From: Leishmania mexicana MHOM/GT/2001/U1103
Lineage: Eukaryota > Euglenozoa > Kinetoplastea > Trypanosomatida > Trypanosomatidae
Direction of reading: 5' to 3'
Assembly: GCF_000234665.1 (NCBI RefSeq)
Contig: NC_018325.1
Location: 496,512 to 560,511 of the forward strand
DNA length: 64,000 nt
The notes under the pieces were generated by a model. It was given only the letters and a program-made list of their open reading frames with translations. It searched no databases and was not told the DNA's origin. Each line of letters starts with the position of its first letter. Position 1 is the stretch's first letter. Positions 29,701 through 40,800 of this stretch are shown piece by piece. The position numbers and the translations under genes are program-made.

Positions 29701-31484
29701 TGCTCCTTGGCCTCCGTCAGGGCGCGCTCGTATGGGGCACGATGCTTTTTCTTCTCCTCCAACTGCTGACGAAGGGGGCGCAGCCTTGGGAGCAGCTCCT
29801 CCGAGAGCGTGTCGTGCTCTAGCTGCAGTGTCGCTACGGCCTCGACTGCCTCGTTGTGGTTCTGCTGGTGAATCGCCGCCTCGCGCTCAGCGTCCTGTTG
29901 GTGAAGAACTGCCCGCTGCAGCTCCTCCTTGGCCTTGCGCAACTGGTCTGCCACTTTCTTCCGCGCCTTCTCCTCCTGATCGGCACCGGACTTTACCTGT
30001 TCCAGGTGAGCCTCGGCCAATTGCCGGCGAGCCCGGACCGCGTCACGGGTCCGCTGCGCCTCGGCGACGTGCTTCTTCGCCGCGGCAAACGCCTCCTCGG
30101 CCTGCGCTTTTTCCTCCCGCCGCTGAACAACCTCTTCCCCCATGGACTTGATGCGCTCGTCAATCTCTGTCAACAGCCGCCGCGGCTCCTCCAGTTTCTC
30201 TTCAATGCCGCGCATGCGCAGCTGGCACATGACGATGAGTGTCTTCTGGAGTTGGTTGTCTTTTGTGACGAAGGACAGCGTCGAGTTCTTGGCCTCGTCC
30301 AGCGCCTCGCGCTCCGCCTTGAGCTTACGTTCCTTGTCCAGCGCCTCGAGTCGGGCCAGCTGCGCCGTCTCGGCGGTGGCCGTCATCTCCGAGATTCGGC
30401 CCACAAACTGGCTGGTGCCGATGAGGTCATCGAGGTACTCCAGTAGGCCCTCCTCGCCCTCCTTCTCCGCCTTGGGCTTCATGAGCGCGATCTGCTCCAC
30501 CTCGCCTTGCAGAATCAGGAAGCGGTTGTGGTCCAGGTCGACGCCTTGCCTGATGAGGCACTCCATAACCTCTTTCTGCGTGCGGCGGACCCCGTCGATG
30601 TAGTACTGAGACGCGCCGGTGCGAAACACCTCCCGCTTGATGCTCAGCTCGCTGCCGGCAACCTCCTGCCGCTGCTCCGAGTCCTTCTCCTCGGCGGCGG
30701 TCTCTAGCAGGCGAATGAAGTTCACGGTCACGGATGCGTAGGAGAGGTTCGGGTGAGCGGCGGAGTTGTGGATCACCTCCGCCAGCTTCTCCAGCCGGAT
30801 CTTCTTGGCATTCCGGCCGAAGACGAAGAGCATGGAGTCAATGACGTTCGACTTGCCAGACCCGTTCGGGCCGATCACCGCCGTGAACGTCTTGTGGAAT
30901 GGCCCGATGCGGTGGGTGCCGTAGTAGGACTTGAAGTTCTCCACGTCAATGTCGCGGATGACGAGGCGCGAGCGGGGCGTGAGGTCGCCACCGTCGCCGT
31001 CGCATCGAGCAGACACCCGAGGGGACGGATGCGTGGTTGTCATGGCTGGGTGAATGAGCTCCAGCTCCGTCCCGCTCGTCCGAGTCGACGGGAAGCGCGG
31101 TGGCGTGTAGGTTGACAGTCGTGCGGCCGAGGAAGAGGACGAGGTGCTGCCATCCCCTCCGCCGTCGGCTTCGGCACCGTGTCCTTCCTTCCCCTGAGCT
31201 GCCTCGTCCTCGCGCTCTTCTTGCGAGCCTTCGCGAGACCCTGGCGCGGCTTCGCCATTGACATCGCCGGCGTCCTCAAGCCGGTCCTCTGCTCGTCTAC
31301 ACTCTTCTTCTCGATGTGACTGCTCTGCCACCATCACCACATGCTTCTCCTCGGCGTGGATGTCGTCCGCCGCCTCTGCCTCCTCGTCTCTGAGCTCTCT
31401 CTTCACACGCACCGGTGCCTCGTCGGCATACCCCTTCGTCGCCGCGCTGCTGGCTTTACGAGCGCTGCGCCTCCTCGGCGGCAT
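26775..31484 (-). CDS. SMC4: Condensin subunit SMC4 (contains an assembly gap)
   Basis: The frame has 1569 codons including 34 undetermined ones. An acidic, low-complexity extension (1-170) precedes the ABC head half. VIRDIDVENFKSYYGTHRIG and the Walker A GPNGSGKS (205-212) followed by NVIDSMLFVFGRNAKKIR are diagnostic of SMC4. Coiled coils flank a hinge at about 690-860 (GYYGTLRQLGRIDDQYDIAA). The C-terminal head has the signature LSGGEKTLSSLAL (about 1356) and Walker B YVMDEIDAALDFRNVSIV (about 1383). An acidic insert (about 1150-1210) interrupts the second coil, and a basic, Ser-rich tail of about 115 residues follows the head. With SMC2 it forms the ATPase core of condensin, which compacts mitotic chromosomes. 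The N gap lies in the coil just after the hinge, with the frame kept on both sides. Confidence 0.97.
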   Translation of the reverse strand: MPPRRRSARKASSAATKGYADEAPVRVKRELRDEEAEAADDIHAEEKHVVMVAEQSHREEECRRAEDRLEDAGDVNGEAAPGSREGSQEEREDEAAQGKEGHGAEADGGGDGSTSSSSSAARLSTYTPPRFPSTRTSGTELELIHPAMTTTHPSPRVSARCDGDGGDLTPRSRLVIRDIDVENFKSYYGTHRIGPFHKTFTAVIGPNGSGKSNVIDSMLFVFGRNAKKIRLEKLAEVIHNSAAHPNLSYASVTVNFIRLLETAAEEKDSEQRQEVAGSELSIKREVFRTGASQYYIDGVRRTQKEVMECLIRQGVDLDHNRFLILQGEVEQIALMKPKAEKEGEEGLLEYLDDLIGTSQFVGRISEMTATAETAQLARLEALDKERKLKAEREALDEAKNSTLSFVTKDNQLQKTLIVMCQLRMRGIEEKLEEPRRLLTEIDERIKSMGEEVVQRREEKAQAEEAFAAAKKHVAEAQRTRDAVRARRQLAEAHLEQVKSGADQEEKARKKVADQLRKAKEELQRAVLHQQDAEREAAIHQQNHNEAVEAVATLQLEHDTLSEELLPRLRPLRQQLEEKKKHRAPYERALTEAKEQLRTAQSRLGGLADSAAKKQQQVNDLAALAARNTARVAELERLLQDSDRKDLQEEVLRVQDQIGESARRKYAINNSIQELKNAYRDGEADDRAMEFLLAQRSLKGYYGTLRQLGRIDDQYDIAAGVASNAWGFHVVEDRQTATEALMLLKQNNIGRATMMVVSEVEREMGSRMAKPFQCPNPKARRLFDLIQPTNPKFRSVFYQAVRDTLVVETLAEARETAFGGSGGRRDAMTTGAPSLSTGGAASQQRHRVVTVKGELVEPSGTITGGGAAPRGAKLKAARSPQDKQSIKEELQRLQQDXXXXXXXXXXXXXXXXXXXXXXXXXXXXXXXXXXLRRELAQSTQELEGNRERHEQAVRDCETALQKAEKAYSTHHADVEALEAQVDEAGGARFKTVAASLTAQQERADAEEASLRACRRQAQKHRATQERKAADIADYEQQLKKLEEEAQGNVEEQVRACVEVLEGLVRELNGAEAQLAKAQTAAEDARAAVPVANGAALTAQKKLDDEQRYRQTEAAKIADALQELSKFQQKIEGCEEKIRENVELYGKETLGQGNAEDEEDQNTQVDDDEEDGDEDESDAVHGRKRARARPGRRRDEAASQTTSASGSSGLVPPPPKRAHVELRHMTFRLTPEELDGCDYDRSVHLAKALSEETKRLHSEIDFRAVSLWRERDVAHREAKAIYEAKKLLSDEAERELQTLKDTRRQAFIHTFEHIRHRLKEVYQLLTHGGDADMELVDVNDPFEGITFVVRPPKKSWKQISNLSGGEKTLSSLALIFSLHDIKPTPIYVMDEIDAALDFRNVSIVANYVLRQARGAQFIIISLRNNMFEEAHQLVGVCKVNDTTSTLVLMPGSFRRLVATQLAEAASEQRRKRSERRHSRHQPGEAGAAKNADDGDVDGDARSPRTSVVHQSHMPSSGARPTVGDASPTSASTWPHSSGNNDGARDSRKSIRFAGLSGVTAAAADDDAYSVS
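28699..28798. other. Assembly gap of exactly 100 N inside SMC4
   Basis: One hundred consecutive N replace part of the SMC4 coiled coil after the hinge. A round 100 is the usual placeholder for a gap of unknown size, so the true length of the protein here is uncertain. Confidence 0.98.
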
Positions 31485-32239
31485 TGTGCGTGTGTGTGTT
31501 CGCGCGTGCGTGTGTCTATAGATAAAGTAATACCGATGCAGGTCTGACGCCTCTGGACCGCCGCCGTCCTTCTTCGCGGGTTTCTCTATGCAACAGAAGA
31601 GGAGCGTGCAGAGAGCAACGAGAACAACGTGGTGGCAGCCGTCTTTCCTTCTCGCTCTCTCGCCGTCCGCTGGTGTGCGTGTGCGTGTTTGTGTCTATGC
31701 TAGCACCTCTCACTCCTCCTCGCCGAGGCAGTCTCGTGGGTAGGGGCCTGTATGTGCGGCAGAAGCGGCGGGGCCACAGTATGGCGCAGCGGTGAACCTT
31801 GGCTACGGAGGAAGCGCAGTGACAGGCAGCGACAGGGTGGTGGGGGTGGGTGGGAGAGTGCCAATGTGTGCGGAGAGCGATATGGAAAGGATGATTCGCG
31901 TGTGCTGATGTGGGAGGTATAGCGAGAGAGCGCCCAAAAACTCGGTGCAGCGCTTTCCCCCTCTCCCTCCCCTCCCTTTTGCTTCGCCTTGGATCGGGTT
32001 CGTGTACTCCCTGAGGTACGAAGTGACTGGCCGGTGACAGCGTTGGGGGAAGGAGTGAGATGGTGGTGGCGGGTAGCCACGTGCGCACACATGCAGGAGC
32101 CGCGGTATAACAGAAAAAAAGAAAAGCCAGAGAAAAGCGGCAACGAGAGACGGGGGGGGGGAGTGCATTGATGTGTGCGCCAGAGAGGGAATGGCGTGAC
32201 TAGAAAAAGGAGGGAAGCGCCCATCATGAAGCATGTCCA

Positions 32240-32259
32240 AATATACATATATGTATATT
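32240..32259. repeat. 20-bp AT palindrome
   Basis: AATATACATA is followed directly by its reverse complement. The sequence is unusually AT-rich for this window and could be a local duplex-unpairing or RNA-hairpin element. Confidence 0.85.
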
Positions 32260-32714
32260 GGTGGGCACGCACGCGCCTCGAAGGGCATGCGCGCCGTCGC
32301 GCTATCCGCGCGACACGAGCCTTGATTTGAAGCCCGTCTTCTGCCGTTCCGCTTTTTTTTCGCCATGCCCGTGTAGTGACGCGCACGTGGCCCACCCCGC
32401 ACGTCTCCGCGCGTTTCGCATTCGCTTGGAGACGCAACATGGGGGGGGGCGGAAAACAAAAACAAAAACGGCAAGAGAGAAGAGAGTCCAACGCCTGTGA
32501 CGGGGGACGCCACCCGGCACCGACAGCCGCGGTTGGCGAGGAAAGAACCGCCGCGGATCGGATCCGCCGCCACCTCCTCTCCCTCCCCCCGCGCGCCCCT
32601 CAACGCCCCGCTGCCAACCCGGCAGGTGGGTGCACACCTCTCTGTATACTGTCGAAGAAGAAAAAATCCGAAGGGAGCAGAAATCGACGCTCTCGCACGC
32701 CAGCACTGCCGCTA

Positions 32715-32753
32715 AACACACACACACACACACACACAGACAGACAGACAGAC
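32715..32753. repeat. (CA)n followed by (CAGA)n
   Basis: Twelve CA units run directly into about four CAGA units. Confidence 0.9.
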
Positions 32754-34769
32754 CTGGCGATGAACGTTCTTTGGTCATGCTGTCATCATCGGCACACCAT
32801 CGAGAGCTGCTCTGCTTGTGCCATCTCCATCCCCCTTCCCCAGAACAAGAGCTGGACACCGAACAGGGAAGAGAGAAGAGCCGCACGCAGCAGCAGCAAC
32901 TACTGCTGTGCCTTCGCCAGAGCGAAAGGGAGTTTGACTGCGTGCCAGCACTCGTTCCCTCCACACATAGACGGAGACAGGCGTGGTCTACTACTGATTA
33001 GCATCAGCGGCTCTCGCAAGTTCGGTTGAGGCGTGGCGGCACCGAGTTGTGCCCGAGTCCACTGCTTTGCCAGCGGAACTGGCTGAGATGTGAGAAGGGG
33101 GGGGGGGTGGCGCCACAACCCACCGCTATGGCAGAGAGGAAGAGGCACGGGCTCCATGAAGGGCCTCACAATGGCGTCAGTGACCCCGCGTCCTCCCTCC
33201 ACCATTGACTATCCGAGCTCCTCCGGATTACGGCGCAAGCAGCCGCCACCTCCAATCCCTCTCCCCCCAAAAATAAAACGCCTGCCCCCTACTTGAGACT
33301 GCGATATGCACGTCGCAAGAACCGCCGCGTCGTGCCAGTCATGACGGCATCTGGACTTGCTCCCTGGATGAGCCTCGATCTGTGTGTTCCTCTCGACAGT
33401 GCAGGGAGGAAAGGAGAGAGAGGATACGGAGACAGTGCGAGTTGTCGATGATCTTGAGAGCACCCAAACGCGCCGCCACGGGATGGCAAGCGGGTCCACC
33501 GCCTATGAACCTCTTCCTGCTCGCAGAGGAGGCATCAGTTGTGGTCGTTGCTGCGCATCGTCCTGCAATGCCGCCACGGCGCCGAGGTCTCATGGGCGAA
33601 TAGAGAGACGATGGAACACTGCGGCCCCCGATGATGTCCGCATGACCGATCGATGACTCCCGTAGAGCGCGCGAGAGGGGTGAGGTGGCGGCGTTTGAGC
33701 TGATGAGGCGTCGCGCGCGACCGACAGGGCCGAGTGCAGAGGAGGTGGGATGGGTGGAGGGATAGTGACGATCGGCAAGTGCAACGTCGCGGTGAGCCCT
33801 GTCCACACGAGACACACAAACACACGCACACACACACACCGACAGAGATGATAGCGCTCGCACCCCCGCGGCTCCGTCGGCGAATTCACCCCTGATGACG
33901 CCAGTTGCGGCGTTAGCGTTATCCTTTGCAATGTATTTTTTTTTGGGGGAGGAGAGGAGGGTTGAGGCTTCGCTCAACAGACGACACAGTCGCACAACAC
34001 ACGCAGACACAGAGATCGAGCGGCCAGCAGGAGGGCCCGTGAAACCGAGAGGGGAGGGGAAAGTTGGACGCAGAATAGCGGCGCTGGTGACACCCGTGGG
34101 GAGGGGTAGAGGGAGGTGAGCGGGGACGGGCGGTGGAGTATGTCTGTCGCCCCCAGCCCACCACCCACACACACCGGAGAGAGGACGTACACCGCGTCTT
34201 CCTGTCGTCTCCAGCCGCCAGCATGCACACCCGCGCACCACCCAGCACAGTCCTTGCTTTTCTTCTTCTTCGCCCAAGTCCGCTTGCCAGAGAGCGTAAT
34301 GTCTTCCTCCCCTCCGTGCACGGCGTGTGTCTGAGAGTTCGTTGGTGCCGAGGTCGATCAGAAAAACGTACACACACCGAATAATATACGATAACCCGAG
34401 ATGTCCCATCGGCTCCAGCACGCGCGCGTCACATCGGCACAGACGTAACTGGAAAGGGTGAGCCGAAAACAACAACAACAAAAGAAAGGTGGTGAAGGGA
34501 GGAGGGTTGGGGTGGTGAGGACCATCCATCACCACCGGCCATCACCCGACCCCCACCTCCATCCAGCGGGGCTGCTGCTGCGACCCCCAACACCACCCAC
34601 CATCGCCGGCTGCGATCATCGCGACACCTGCCTCACCGCTATTAGAGTCTCCTTCGGTCGACGAGAGCCGACAATGGAAACACAAGACAACGACTGCCAC
34701 TAGAGAAGGTCATGAGTTTATGACCTAGCACGTGTCGGCACATGCACGGAGATCGGAGAGCTACTCGCT

Positions 34770-36221
34770 TCACGCCGTCTGCATGTACTCCCAGCGCTGC
34801 ACCATTATCTTCTGCGTGCACAGCAGCGCCTCCTTCGCCACTTCCGGGTTCGGGTGGGACATGAGCATCATCACACACTCCTTCACCCCCGCCATCGGGG
34901 CTAGCGTGAGGAGGTTGCGACCGGTGGGGTGGTAGCGGATGATCTCGCCGAGGTCGTGGCAGCCGACCGCCAGTGTCACTTCGTCCTTTGACTCGCGCAG
35001 CACCTTGCCGAGCGCCACCAGCACCTCGTAACCGTTGTCCTCGACATTCACCGCCTTCTCCTTCCAGAACTTGGTGCTCGTGTGCACGGGCGTCCACTCG
35101 AGCACGCCGCTCAGCACCTCGCCGCGATACTGTGAGAAGCTCGTCAGCACCTGCATCGACTTCTCCAGGGCGGCGTTCAGCTGATCCACCATGACGTTGA
35201 TGTCCTCATCGCCAAACTTGCGGCGGGAGACCTGCGAGAGCGTCTTTATCATGCCGACGCTGACCATCTCGGCCACCAGGGAGGGGCCCTTCTTGAAGGT
35301 GCTCATGGGCTGCCCCGGCGTCTCGCTCTGGTGCAGGCGACCCAACTGGAAGATCTTGCTGTCCACCCACTCCTCTGACGACGGGTTGAGCAGCTTGTTC
35401 ATATACTTCCGCTCCGCCTCCACCATGTTCAGCAACGTCATGAGCGTCACACGCACGCACTTCTCCTTCTGCACCCGCTGCAGAACGCGGTGCAGCTGCG
35501 GGATCATGCGCTCGCGCACGAGCAGTACGAGTCCCTCGTACTCAAAAGACAGCAGCCAGGAAAGCAGCAGTGTCTCGTAAATGACCTGTATGATGCCAGC
35601 AGAGTCGCTCGACACGATGTCCGTGAGCAGGTGCGGGATGCACGAGACAAGGTTCGCCTGAAAGAACAGCGGGCGAAAGTCCTTACGGCGCGCGAGCTGC
35701 ACACAGGCCTGCACGGTGAACGCAACGTCGGTCACTTGCAGCGTTTCCGGGGCGAAGGTGTGGCGAGCCAGCGCAAAGAAGTCCGTGAAGGCGGTTTCGT
35801 TGCCCTCGTACTCGCCGTAGCGGAGCGCGGTGGCGGCCAGGTATATGGCGGGGTTCGCGATGCCGAGACTCTCGCTGTGCGACGACGCGATTTGCAGCAG
35901 CAGAGAAGCCGGATGACCGCCGAACTCCTTCACGAGATCGCCACGGCCGAGCTGTGCGCCGATCTCGCGGTCGGCGTACACAAGGTCCGCTAAGAAGCGT
36001 AAGGAGTACCCTAAGATGTGCTCGGCATGGGTGCCGGCACAGAGACGGAACAGCGCAACCGCCAGCGACTCCTCACGGTTGTCGACGAGCGACGTCACGA
36101 GCTCCCCATTCAGCCGATTCGTGAAGAGCTGCTCCAGTAGGCGGATTGTGTTATCGTCAAGTAGCTGCAGCTGACGGACAAGGCTGATGGTGTCAGCCGC
36201 ATCTGCAGACAGAGCGGGCAT
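34770..36221 (-). CDS. V-type H+-ATPase subunit H
   Basis: The product is 483 residues, the usual size of the family. It is helical throughout, with HEAT/armadillo-like repeats. The C-terminal domain is clearest: GCHDLGEIIRYHPTGRNLL, then GVKECVMMLMSHPNPEVAKEALLCTQKIMVQRWEYM, corresponding to the conserved HDIGEYVRxxPxG and NALLAVQKLMVxxWEYL segments of subunit H. It joins the catalytic V1 sector to the membrane Vo sector and silences ATPase activity when V1 is free. In trypanosomatids the pump acidifies acidocalcisomes, endosomes and lysosomes. The start at the ATG 36221 gives MPALSADAADTISLVRQL, in keeping with a soluble protein. Confidence 0.94.
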   Translation of the reverse strand: MPALSADAADTISLVRQLQLLDDNTIRLLEQLFTNRLNGELVTSLVDNREESLAVALFRLCAGTHAEHILGYSLRFLADLVYADREIGAQLGRGDLVKEFGGHPASLLLQIASSHSESLGIANPAIYLAATALRYGEYEGNETAFTDFFALARHTFAPETLQVTDVAFTVQACVQLARRKDFRPLFFQANLVSCIPHLLTDIVSSDSAGIIQVIYETLLLSWLLSFEYEGLVLLVRERMIPQLHRVLQRVQKEKCVRVTLMTLLNMVEAERKYMNKLLNPSSEEWVDSKIFQLGRLHQSETPGQPMSTFKKGPSLVAEMVSVGMIKTLSQVSRRKFGDEDINVMVDQLNAALEKSMQVLTSFSQYRGEVLSGVLEWTPVHTSTKFWKEKAVNVEDNGYEVLVALGKVLRESKDEVTLAVGCHDLGEIIRYHPTGRNLLTLAPMAGVKECVMMLMSHPNPEVAKEALLCTQKIMVQRWEYMQTA

Positions 36222-37801
36222 CTCCCTTCACGTATGTTTTCTCGATTCCTAGTTGGTTCCCGAGGAGCTAGTGTTGATGTCTCTCCCCTTTCTCTTCTTA
36301 CAGGCGGTGTCTGCACGCGTATGTAGGTGTTGCGCTAGACTACTGTAGAGTGGTCCAGTTGTGGGAGTGTACGTCGAATCTGTGTGTGTGTGGTGTGTGT
36401 GTGAGGAGGGGGGGTGAGGGAGGGGGGGATGAGGAGGGAAAAATGAAAACACATCGCGCTGAAGCAGACACGCGGACGGCTCAGCTGCTCGAGCGTGCTG
36501 TACATCACGGGCTTCTCCCCTCACAGCACAGGCATTACCGAATGCCGTCACTGACGGAGCGCGGCTAAGTCAACATCCGCGTCTCTGTGCGTGCCGGTGG
36601 GGGAGAGAGGGGGGGAGCGAACTGGGGCGGTGTCTTTTCCGGCCCTGCGGACCCGCCTCGTGCCACCTTCTGTTACTTGTATGTTGCTTCGTCTTTACCG
36701 TTCTTTGCGGTTGTTGTCTTACTCCCCCTTTCTCCCCCCACGAACCACCTTCACTTGACCTGGTTAACGTTTTCGTGATGTGTGAGCGGTGCGACCGGGG
36801 CGGTAGGCAGAAGCGAGCGAGGGAGAAACGGGGTGCGCCACGTGTAGCCCTCCCCCCTCCCCCGCCCTCACACGCACGCACGCGCTCCAACACAGAAAGG
36901 AAATAAAGAAAATAGAAGAGAGAAAGACGTACAAGAGGGTTCATGGGTGCCAGTGCGACGCATGCGTACACGGAATACAGAAGAGGGAGAGGAGGAGGGG
37001 GAGCAGGATGGAGGGAGGGGAGGGAGGGAGGAAAGTGGGGGGGGTAAAGGGAGAGGGAGGCAGAGAGGGGTGCCAAAACCAGCGAGCGAGAGAACAGCGG
37101 CCACCGAGTACACAGTGCTGCACACCCTGCCTGGGAAGCCATTAGGTGAGACACAAAGAACGTACAACGCACACGCACTCCACACAATACACTCGCGTGT
37201 ACTTGGCTAGAGAGAGGGAGAGGGGTGAAGCGAAGGATGTGGCTTCATGCACACACACCGCCCACACATAAGATGTACAAAGATGAAGCCTTATCAAGAA
37301 GACGTTGGCGTTGAGTGGGACGAGCCAACATGAACCACCCACCCACTCCCCGACACACACACACACAGTGGTGCCAGCGAGGGAAGACGGCGAGAGGAAG
37401 AGGGGGGAGGGGAGAATGAAGAGTCTACAAGAAGTGAAACAATCGAACAAGAGGTAAGAAGAAAGTGCGCATGTGCCGTATCATCTAGAGCAAAGGTGGC
37501 CAGGTGCGTGGGCGGGTGTGTGCCTTCGTTCTCCGACACACTCACCCACCCACCCACGCAGCAGAGAAGGGGAGCACACCACCGGGATGGAAAAGAAAAG
37601 AAGCAAAATTTGAGATGATGACAGGCAGCTTTCCGGCGAACGCGGAGGCGGGTTCATGGGGAGGGGAGGGGAGGGTGGTGGGTGGTTGGGTGGCGCATAC
37701 GGGTAGACCATTCCTTGTATACCACTACACTGCCATTATTGTGTGCCTGTGGTCGTCCGCATAGCAGCTCGAGCGCCGCGACAGTCCTCGACACACCGTC
37801 G
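36222..37801. other. Spacer between PB1 and V-ATPase H genes, no gene seen
   Basis: The low end carries a GT-rich stretch and G-rich tract (36382-36447) that would be the splice signal of the V-ATPase gene. The rest, probably the 3' UTR of the PB1 gene, is rich in (GGGA)n runs (for example 36970-37060). No credible frame is present. Confidence 0.45.
36380..36447 (-). promoter_or_regulatory. Candidate spliced-leader acceptor, V-ATPase H gene
   Basis: On the minus strand a C/T-rich stretch (complement of 36402-36447) and a CA-repeat without AG lead to ACAG, with AG at 36381-36380. The 5' UTR would be about 158 nt. The distance from tract to AG is acceptable but other sites are possible. Confidence 0.35.
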
Positions 37802-40800
37802 TCAGTGCCATGATGACTTGCGCTGCGCCATGGCCCGAGTGTTCGCCTCGCGCATGCGCTGCATCTCCTCCAAGAGCACATCGGGCGCGTTTGGGCCGTC
37901 TCCCTGGCCGTCGTTGCGGTCGTCGTCACCGGCGTCGAGGTTGGAGCAAGTAGGAGTGCCGCGAGCACCGCGCCGGACGCGCTGCGGCGTGCGAGTGCCG
38001 CCGCCACCTCCGGCGTTGACGGGGCGCGGTGGCAGAGACGTGGGCCCCTTCGGCCTAGAAGCCTGCTGTGGCACACGGGATCGCTCGCTACACACAGTTT
38101 CAACGTCGTCCAAGGAGAATGCGTCAGAGGCCCAGCGGCGCGGCGGGCGAGAAGGTGAATGGGAGAGGCGCTTCTTCGGCGCCTTGCTCACCTCACCGAT
38201 GTCGCTCACCGCCTCGCGGACACCGCCGCTGCCACGCTCGCTGGTGCGCTCTGCTTTGCGAGAGCAGTAAGTTGCGGTGAACGTGTTGCGCGGCGGGTCG
38301 GCTCTCGAGGGAACCTCGGTCGGCCGCGACGCCGTCGTCATCATGGACTCGGGCACCTCGATGCACCGGTCGGGGCACACGGTCGACATGGAGACGCGTG
38401 TCTGTATCTCCAGCAGCTGCAGCTCGTCGTCACTCGGCATTTCCCAGCGCCGGGTCATGTCGAGGCTGAGGTGCGCCGCGCTGCTCTCCCGCTCCCCGTC
38501 ACCGTTCGCGTTGCTGTTGCTCACCGGGTGGTGAGCCACAGCTGCTGAGGCCGGTGCTGCAGTGCTTGCTGCTGTGTAGCCAACCGCATCTGCTGCTGCT
38601 GGTCTGGCCACAGTGGCCATCCCATCGCTAGAGGATTGTCCACCTGATCGCCGTACCTCCTCCTGAGCCGCTGCCTCCGCACCTTCAGGACAGGGCAGCG
38701 GCTCCGGGTGGAGCAGGTTACGCCGCAAGTTCTCTGCGGTGAGCGCCGCTGTCTTCGGGGCCGCCGCGTCTGTGACGGCTGAGAAAGATGAGTCCTTGCC
38801 GCGGGCGGAGCCAGCGCCGACAGCCGCGCGAGAAGCTGCGCCGCCCTTCTGCGGGGACGCACTGCGAACTGCACCAGAGACGACACCAGCGCCGATGCCA
38901 CGAGTGCGCGGCGGCAGAAGTGTTCGTTGCGGCGACGTAGCCCCGAGGGAGTGGGGGTGCATCCGCGGCTTGCGCTGCCCGCTGGCTGCTGGCGTCACGG
39001 CAGAGACTTTCGGTGCCGACGCGAGGCGCTGAAACACATTCGTCCGCCTCTCTGGCGTGGCAGCGGCGGGCCCGGTTGCGGGAGCAGGGCCAGCTGGCGT
39101 GCTGTTCTCTGGTGCGGTCTCTGTTTGAAAGTCACCGTTTGCCAGCTCCGACTCAACACCGGTGCGCTGCGTGTCATCGACGTTCGAGACCGCCATGGAG
39201 TTGCTCATCATGCCAGGCACCGTGGGGTAGTCACAGAAGAGCTCGATCTTGACCCCACCACACCCGTGTGGTGCCAGCTCGCTCAGCATCATGTGCCAGT
39301 CTTGCTGATCCAAGAGAGAGATGAAGTCGCCTTCTGCGTCCTCGTAGCGAATACGCAGTCGGCGTTCAGCCCCCGCGGCCCGCTGCGGCTGCGTCTGGCA
39401 GAACTCATAGATTTGCTTATAAACGTTGTGGAATGAGGCCTGCGCTGCGTCAGCGACGGGCAACACACGCGTCTGGGCGTCGAAGTGAATCTTCAGCCGC
39501 AGCGTGTCCAGGAGACGCAGCCGCGCCCGCGCTTCCTCGACGAGTGGCCCGCTAACACCGGCCTCTTCGGCCTGCTGGATGCACCGGTGCAGTTCCTCTG
39601 CGCTTGGACCCTTCGGTACCTTCTGCGAAGGTGGCGTACTGCCGTTACTGACGTGGGTCTCTACCGTCCCACCGGTGGAGCCGAGTAAGCTGCAGCTGTG
39701 CGCGTTAGCACCCTCGTCGCTGACTCGCAGTGTATCCGCTGGCGACACGGCATCGCGAGAGGGGCGGCGGGGTGTTACCTGCGGGGAGAACGAAAGGGTG
39801 ACAGCGAGCCTAGTCCCGTGATCGTCTACAGAAGGACGGGCCAGCGCCAGCTCCAGATCACGCCGTGCCTGGCGCTGGGTGTACAGCACCCCAAAGACTT
39901 CGCAGAGCTCCCTGTACGCCATGCTAAGGTCTTTCGACCATGTCCCACCTGGTGTGTGGGCCACGTACAGGGAACGGATGTCGAAGGAGGCCGGGAAGCC
40001 GTCGCCAATCCAAGGCACCGGCGCAGCAGTAGAGCCGCCGTTCGCGCGCGACGGCGTCATGGAGTTGCCAGTGGAGACGTCGCCGTTCGTTGAGCTCATA
40101 AAGCTCATGTTTTCGGAAAGACGTCCGCTGTGCAGCCGCTGCATGTACGCGTCCAGCGCTGCGCGACCGGCGGCAAGGGCCGTCTGAGCTGACGTCAGGT
40201 CGTGCGCACGCCTCCAGAAAACGAGCAGCTCGTTGGCGCGTGTGATGTGCTCCAGCACAGTCACCAGCTCCGGTGCAGGGTGCTGCAGCGCCGCCTTGGT
40301 GGCGCGGTGAAGCACATCGGCCTCTTCAAGACGTGCGAGGAGCTCTTCCGCGCGGCACACCAGCTCGGCGTCCTCCCTGTCTCCACCGACACTCACACCC
40401 AACTTGCTATCTCCACTGCCGCGCCCCCTGCGCACCACAGTGAAGGCCTGAGCGGCCTTGAGCACTTTCGACAGTTGCGCGGCGTTCAGCGTGCCGTCGG
40501 TGGCCTCGGCGCTCTCCAGCACTTCGCGCAGTGCAGCCATGGCCGCTCGCTTCATTGAAAAGGCTCTACCAAGCTCCTCGATCGGCTGCTCCACCTGCTC
40601 GCGGAGGAGGGTGGTGATGGTCTCGCCCGGGCGCAGGATCTCTTCCAAGCCGTCGATCCGTAGCGCCTCCTGCCGCGAACGGCGAATGGCGCCTTCGATG
40701 TCGCCGCTGCTCGCCGCTTGGAGTGCCTCGAAGACGAACTTGCGCCACTGCCGCATCGCCGGGAACCATCGCCCTTCCAACCACAAGAAGAACGGGCTCC

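Larger units (their letters stand above)
31485..34769. other. 3.3-kb spacer, no gene seen
   Basis: This should contain the SMC4 5' UTR and a long 3' UTR of the V-ATPase H gene. A 20-bp AT palindrome lies at 32240-32259 and (CA)n/(CAGA)n at 32715-32753. The 398-codon minus-strand frame at 33339-34535 contains microsatellite-derived Cys/Val runs and no domain. Confidence 0.45.

Noticed and set aside
28377..29822. 481-codon plus-strand frame inside SMC4
   Set aside because: It is an antisense shadow of the SMC4 coiled coil, whose strong codon bias leaves reverse frames open, and it runs through the N gap.
33339..34535. 398-codon minus-strand frame downstream of V-ATPase H
   Set aside because: It is on the right strand, but it contains microsatellite-derived Cys/Val runs, no domain and no conserved-looking block, so 3' UTR is more likely.
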